Below, one piece after another: positions 60,625 to 64,000 of a DNA stretch of 64,000 nucleotides. The stretch comes from Leucobacter sp. Psy1 (GTDB taxonomy: Bacteria > Actinomycetota > Actinomycetes > Actinomycetales > Microbacteriaceae), in assembly GCF_020096995.1 (NCBI RefSeq), contig NZ_CP083692.1:248001-312000 (forward strand), given 5' to 3'. Every line of letters begins with the position of its first letter. The stretch's first letter is position 1. The notes under the pieces are model-generated. The model had not been told where the DNA came from and did not search any database. It worked only from the letters and a program-made list of their open reading frames with translations. A program made the translations under genes and the position numbers.

Positions 60625-62151
60625 ATGCAGAACAACGGCATCGGCCCGTGGATCGCGCGCAAGGCCGTGCGCCATGCTGATCGCGACGCGATCGTGCACG
60701 GTGACCGGCGAATCACCTACGGGGAGCTTTCCGAGCGCATCGAGCGTCTCACCGACGCGCTCGCCGCCCGCGGTGTCTCGGCTGGTCAGCGCGTCGCGTA
60801 CCTCGGCAACAACCACCCGTCCCTGCTCGAGGTCTTCTTCGCCACCGCGAATCTGGGTGCGATCTTCGTCCCCCTGAACACGAGGCTCGCCGGCCCGGAG
60901 ATCGAGTTCATGCTCGAGAACTCGGCAGCGAAGACACTGGTCTTTCAGTCGGATCTGCGTGATCTCGCGCGCGCCGGCAGTTGGGCGACCGGCGTGAGCC
61001 GGCTCATCATGGTCGGTGGAGAGGCCGAGCACGAGCTCGAGGACTACGAGCAGGTCATCGCGTCTGGTACCGCGGGTGCAGTGCCTGATCTCGCGGTGGA
61101 CCTCGATGATCCGGCGCTGATCCTCTACACTTCCGGCACCACCGGTCACCCGAAGGGAGCGGTGCTCACACACGGGAATCTCACCTGGAACACGTTCAAC
61201 GTCTTTGTGGACTACGGGGTGAGTCCGGGCGAGCGGGTGCTCCTCATCTCGCCGATGTTCCACGTGGCCTCCTTGACCAATGGCGCGCTGACGGTGCTGC
61301 TGCAGGGCGGCACCGTCGTGCTGCACAAGAAGTTCGATCCCGGCCACGTACTGGCGACGATCGAGCGCGAGGGCATCACGATGCTCGCCGGGGTACCGAC
61401 CACCTACCAAATGCTGCAGGAGCATGAGGCGTGGCAGACCACCGACCTCAGCAGCCTGCAGCGGCTGACGTGTGGCGGGTCCGCTGTCCCGGAACGGACC
61501 ATGGAGGCGTACGCCGAGCGCGGTCTGGGGTTCTCCATGGGATACGGCATGACGGAGACCTCCCCGAGTGCCACCGCACTCCCGGCGCACATGGCCCAGC
61601 ACAAGATCGGTTCGTCGGGCATCAAGCACTTCTTCACCGACGTCAAGGTGGTCGATACGGAGGGACGCGCGTTGCCTCCGGGCGAGATCGGAGAGATCTG
61701 GATCAGCGGCCCGAACGTGATCCGCGAGTACTGGCGTCGGCCGGAGGCCACGAGCGAGGCCATCGTCGACGGATGGCTGCGCTCCGGTGATCTCGGCTAC
61801 TTCGACGACGACGGCTACCTCTTCGTCACCGACCGGCTCAAGGACATGATCATCTCAGGCGGTGAGAACATCTATTCCGCCGAGGTCGAGGCCGTGATCA
61901 TGGAGTTCTCTCAGATCGCCGGCACCGCGCTCATCGGTGTGCCCGATGAGAAATGGGGCGAGGTTCCGCTCGCGGTCGTGCAGTTGCGAGACGACGAGCG
62001 CCTCGACGCCGATACCATCGTCGACCACTTGGCCGGTCGGCTCGCGAGGTACAAAGTGCCGAAGCGGATCGTCTTCGTCGACGAGTTCCCGCGCACCGCC
62101 AGCGGCAAGATCCGGAAGGCAGACCTGCGGAAGCAGTACGCCGGGGCCTGA
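60625..62151 (+). CDS. Acyl-CoA/aryl-CoA synthetase (AMP-forming)
   Basis: 508 residues, ANL superfamily. A3 loop LYTSGTTGHPKGAVLTHGN, A5 GYGMTETSPSA, A7 GWLRSGDLGYFDDDG, A8 DRLKDMIISGGENIYSAEVE and the catalytic Lys in PRTASGKIRKADL. It activates a carboxylic acid with ATP and CoA; fatty, cinnamic and other acids are all possible. AAAGGAG precedes the start. In an operon with an importer and a MaoC hydratase, so it probably activates the imported acid. Confidence 0.9.
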   Translation: MQNNGIGPWIARKAVRHADRDAIVHGDRRITYGELSERIERLTDALAARGVSAGQRVAYLGNNHPSLLEVFFATANLGAIFVPLNTRLAGPEIEFMLENSAAKTLVFQSDLRDLARAGSWATGVSRLIMVGGEAEHELEDYEQVIASGTAGAVPDLAVDLDDPALILYTSGTTGHPKGAVLTHGNLTWNTFNVFVDYGVSPGERVLLISPMFHVASLTNGALTVLLQGGTVVLHKKFDPGHVLATIEREGITMLAGVPTTYQMLQEHEAWQTTDLSSLQRLTCGGSAVPERTMEAYAERGLGFSMGYGMTETSPSATALPAHMAQHKIGSSGIKHFFTDVKVVDTEGRALPPGEIGEIWISGPNVIREYWRRPEATSEAIVDGWLRSGDLGYFDDDGYLFVTDRLKDMIISGGENIYSAEVEAVIMEFSQIAGTALIGVPDEKWGEVPLAVVQLRDDERLDADTIVDHLAGRLARYKVPKRIVFVDEFPRTASGKIRKADLRKQYAGA

Positions 62152-62193
62152 CGCCCCGCACCAGTACACACACCGAGACGAGAGGAGGGGAAC

Positions 62194-63045
62194 ATGGCCA
62201 GCACCTCGGCACCCGAGCAGACCGTGACCACGGTGGTCTCCATCGCCAGGGCGCGGGAGCGCAAACGGAGTTTCCGGCCGCGAAAGGCGCTGCTGGGCGT
62301 CACGGGCATCCTGGTGCTCCTGGCGGTTTGGGAACTCGCGGCCCGAACCGGGATCGTCGATCCCCGGTTCCTGCCGCCGCCGACAGAGGTGCTGCCGCAG
62401 CTCGCCCTTGTCCTCACCTTCGCCGATTTCTGGAGCGCCATCGGGGACACGCTGGCCGCGTGGGCGCTCGGGCTCGGGATCGCCCTGGTGCTCGGATCCG
62501 TGCTCGGTGTGGTCATCGGCCTGTCGCCGTTCATGAAGCGGGCGACGCACTCGACCGTCGAGTTCCTGCGCCCCATTCCCTCGGTCGCCCTGATCCCGCT
62601 CGCGGTCCTGCTCTTCGGCGTTCGGATTGAGGCGAGCCTCCTCCTCATCGTCTACGCCTCGTTCTGGCAGATTTTCATCCAGGTGCTTTACGGCGTCGCC
62701 GACGTCGACCAGGTCGCGATGGCCACGGGGCGCAGCTACGGCTTCTCCACCTGGCAGCGGGTCAGGAGCATCGTGCTGCCGACCACACTCCCGTACCTCT
62801 TGACCGGTCTCAGACTCGCGGCGGCGGTGGCGCTGATCCTCGCGATCACGGCGCAGCTCATCATCGGCACGCCGGGACTCGGACTCGAGATCGCACGGGC
62901 GCAGAACGGCGGGCAGTACGCCACGATGTACGCGCTCATCGTGGCGACCGGTCTGCTGGGCGTCCTCATCAACCTCGGGGCACGGTTCCTCGAGCGGCGC
63001 ATGCTCGCCTGGCACGAATCCGTTCGCGGGGAGGTCGCCGCATGA
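62194..63045 (+). CDS. ABC transporter permease (SsuC/TauC type), first
   Basis: 283 residues with six helices after a 35-residue cytoplasmic N-terminus containing a basic stretch (ARERKRSFRPRKA). The BPD_transp_1 EAA loop is present (TGRSYGFSTWQRVRSIVLPT, about residues 174-193). Typical of nitrate/sulfonate/taurine importers. Its stop overlaps the next permease start (ATGA). Confidence 0.9.
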   Translation: MASTSAPEQTVTTVVSIARARERKRSFRPRKALLGVTGILVLLAVWELAARTGIVDPRFLPPPTEVLPQLALVLTFADFWSAIGDTLAAWALGLGIALVLGSVLGVVIGLSPFMKRATHSTVEFLRPIPSVALIPLAVLLFGVRIEASLLLIVYASFWQIFIQVLYGVADVDQVAMATGRSYGFSTWQRVRSIVLPTTLPYLLTGLRLAAAVALILAITAQLIIGTPGLGLEIARAQNGGQYATMYALIVATGLLGVLINLGARFLERRMLAWHESVRGEVAA

Positions 63046-63818
63046 AGAAGACACTGTCCGGGCTGCTGTTCGCGCTGGGGCTGCCCATTCTGCTCGTCGT
63101 GATCTGGTGGGTCTCCACCATCGCGAACGAGAGCTTCTTCGTCCCGACGCCCGGTGAGCTCGTGACCAAGTTCTGGGACACATGGATCGGGCCGCGCATT
63201 TGGGTGGATGTGCTGCCGAGCGTGCTCAGGTTCGTCGTCGGGGCGGCGATCGCCATCGTCGGGGGGATCCTGCTCGGCCTCCTCGTCGGACTCAGCCGCA
63301 ATCTGCGCGCGCTGACGGAGCCGGTGTTCGAGTTCTTCCGGGCACTGCCGCCTCCGGTACTGATCCCGGTGCTGATGCTCGTCTTCGGCCCCACCGACTG
63401 GATGAAGATCTTCATCATCGTGCTCGCCGCCATCTGGCCCGTACTGCTCAACACGGTGGAGGGGGTGCGCGCCGCTGATTCCGTGCAGTCGGACACCAGC
63501 CGCTCCTACGGGATCACCGGGTTCAACCGGGTGCGCTACCAGGTGCTCCCGTCGGCCACACCTCAGATCTTCACGGGGATCCGGCAGAGCCTCCCCATCG
63601 GACTCATGCTGATGATCATCTCCGAGATGTTCGCATCGACCTCGGGTCTCGGGTTCTCCGTGATCCAGTTCCAGCGCAGCTTCGCGATTCCCGAGATGTG
63701 GTCGGGAATCCTCGTGCTGGGACTCCTCGGCTATCTCGTAGCCATCATCTTCCGCTTCGTCGAACGACGTGTGCTCCGCTGGTACCACCGACTGAAGGAT
63801 CTCGAGAATGCAGCCTGA
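63042..63818 (+). CDS. ABC transporter permease (SsuC/TauC type), second
   Basis: 258 residues, about six helices, EAA loop at SYGITGFNRVRYQVLPSATP. Similar in plan to the first permease, so the importer has a heterodimeric membrane part, unlike the usual SsuC homodimer. Its end overlaps the start of the ATPase gene by 11 bp. Confidence 0.9.
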   Translation: MKKTLSGLLFALGLPILLVVIWWVSTIANESFFVPTPGELVTKFWDTWIGPRIWVDVLPSVLRFVVGAAIAIVGGILLGLLVGLSRNLRALTEPVFEFFRALPPPVLIPVLMLVFGPTDWMKIFIIVLAAIWPVLLNTVEGVRAADSVQSDTSRSYGITGFNRVRYQVLPSATPQIFTGIRQSLPIGLMLMIISEMFASTSGLGFSVIQFQRSFAIPEMWSGILVLGLLGYLVAIIFRFVERRVLRWYHRLKDLENAA

Positions 63819-64000
63819 ACCCTCGACCCCGCTCGACACGCTCTCGTACGGTCGCACGCTTCCTGACGAGGAGACGCTGCTGTCGGTGCGCGGACTCCAG
63901 AAGATCTACCGCACGGACGGCGGAGACATCGAAGCCGTGCGCAACCTCACCTTCGACCTCGGGAAGAACGAGCTGACCTGCCTCGTCGGCCCGTCAGGGT
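63808..64000 (+). CDS. ABC transporter ATP-binding protein (SsuB/TauB type), N-terminal part
   Basis: Starts at the ATG at 63808 and runs off the right edge after 64 residues. After an extra N-terminal tail of about 26 residues, VRGLQKIYRTDGGDIEAVRN and TFDLGKNELTCLVGPSG are the A-loop region and the start of Walker A. It is the energy unit of the importer encoded just upstream. Confidence 0.85.
   Translation, partial: MQPEPSTPLDTLSYGRTLPDEETLLSVRGLQKIYRTDGGDIEAVRNLTFDLGKNELTCLVGPSG

Noticed and set aside
1..64000. CRISPR arrays, insertion sequences, prophage or integron parts
   Set aside because: No array of evenly spaced direct repeats, no transposase, integrase or phage protein was seen in any frame.

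Overview
The window is GC-rich, gene-dense DNA with short intergenic gaps, frequent ATGA/GTGA start-stop overlaps, many GTG (and some TTG) starts, LAxTG-type sortase signals and a tRNA-Trp/secE/nusG block. This points to a high-GC Gram-positive actinobacterium, most likely in or near Microbacteriaceae; the genus is inference (Leucobacter-like). I saw no transposase, phage gene, CRISPR array or rRNA. The first gene (FAD-linked oxidase) and the last (ABC ATPase) run off the edges.

Region 1 (1-9.6 kb): partial FAD oxidase; an ABC-2 exporter pair; TrmL tRNA methylase; a small export-type membrane protein; a DesK/DesR-like two-component system; an Erm-type 23S rRNA methyltransferase translationally coupled to a second methyltransferase and preceded by a short leader ORF plus a hairpin that masks the erm ribosome-binding site; and an amino-acid permease.

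Region 2 (9.6-22.3 kb): cell-surface and sensing genes. A SenS/SenR-like two-component system is divergent from a HbpS/GlcG-like lipoprotein and an ankyrin-repeat lipoprotein, with a second ankyrin lipoprotein on the other side; a near-identical 18-bp palindrome lies in front of both lipoprotein units. Then come a YceI protein, a LANTG-anchored metzincin protease, META and other lipoproteins, a TrmA-type methylase, Maf and a LysR regulator.

Region 3 (22.5-41.7 kb): uptake and hydrolysis of small N-containing organics. An MHS transporter, M20 amidohydrolase and amidase; PucR regulator with a semialdehyde dehydrogenase and a class III aminotransferase; a second LAETG surface protein sharing an Ig-like module with the protease; an AsnC regulator with an M20D amidohydrolase and a DUF3100 membrane protein; MarR with an MFS exporter; aspartate aminotransferase.

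Region 4 (41.9-48.5 kb): the urease operon ureA-ureBC(fused)-ureE-F-G-D, then tRNA-Trp, secE and nusG. The amidohydrolases and urease together suggest nitrogen scavenging.

Region 5 (48.8-64 kb): aromatic acid catabolism. An OFA-type MFS transporter with its tiny partner protein, pobA (4-hydroxybenzoate to protocatechuate), an IclR regulator, a qsuB-like dehydroshikimate dehydratase (shikimate/quinate route to protocatechuate) and pcaHGBDC (ring cleavage to 3-oxoadipate). An identical 15-bp inverted repeat sits between pobA/iclR and between qsuB/pcaH, so the IclR protein probably controls both. Last is a MarR-controlled unit with a MaoC hydratase, an acyl-CoA ligase and an NMT1/SsuA-type ABC importer, probably bringing in and CoA-activating an organic acid that may feed the same pathway.
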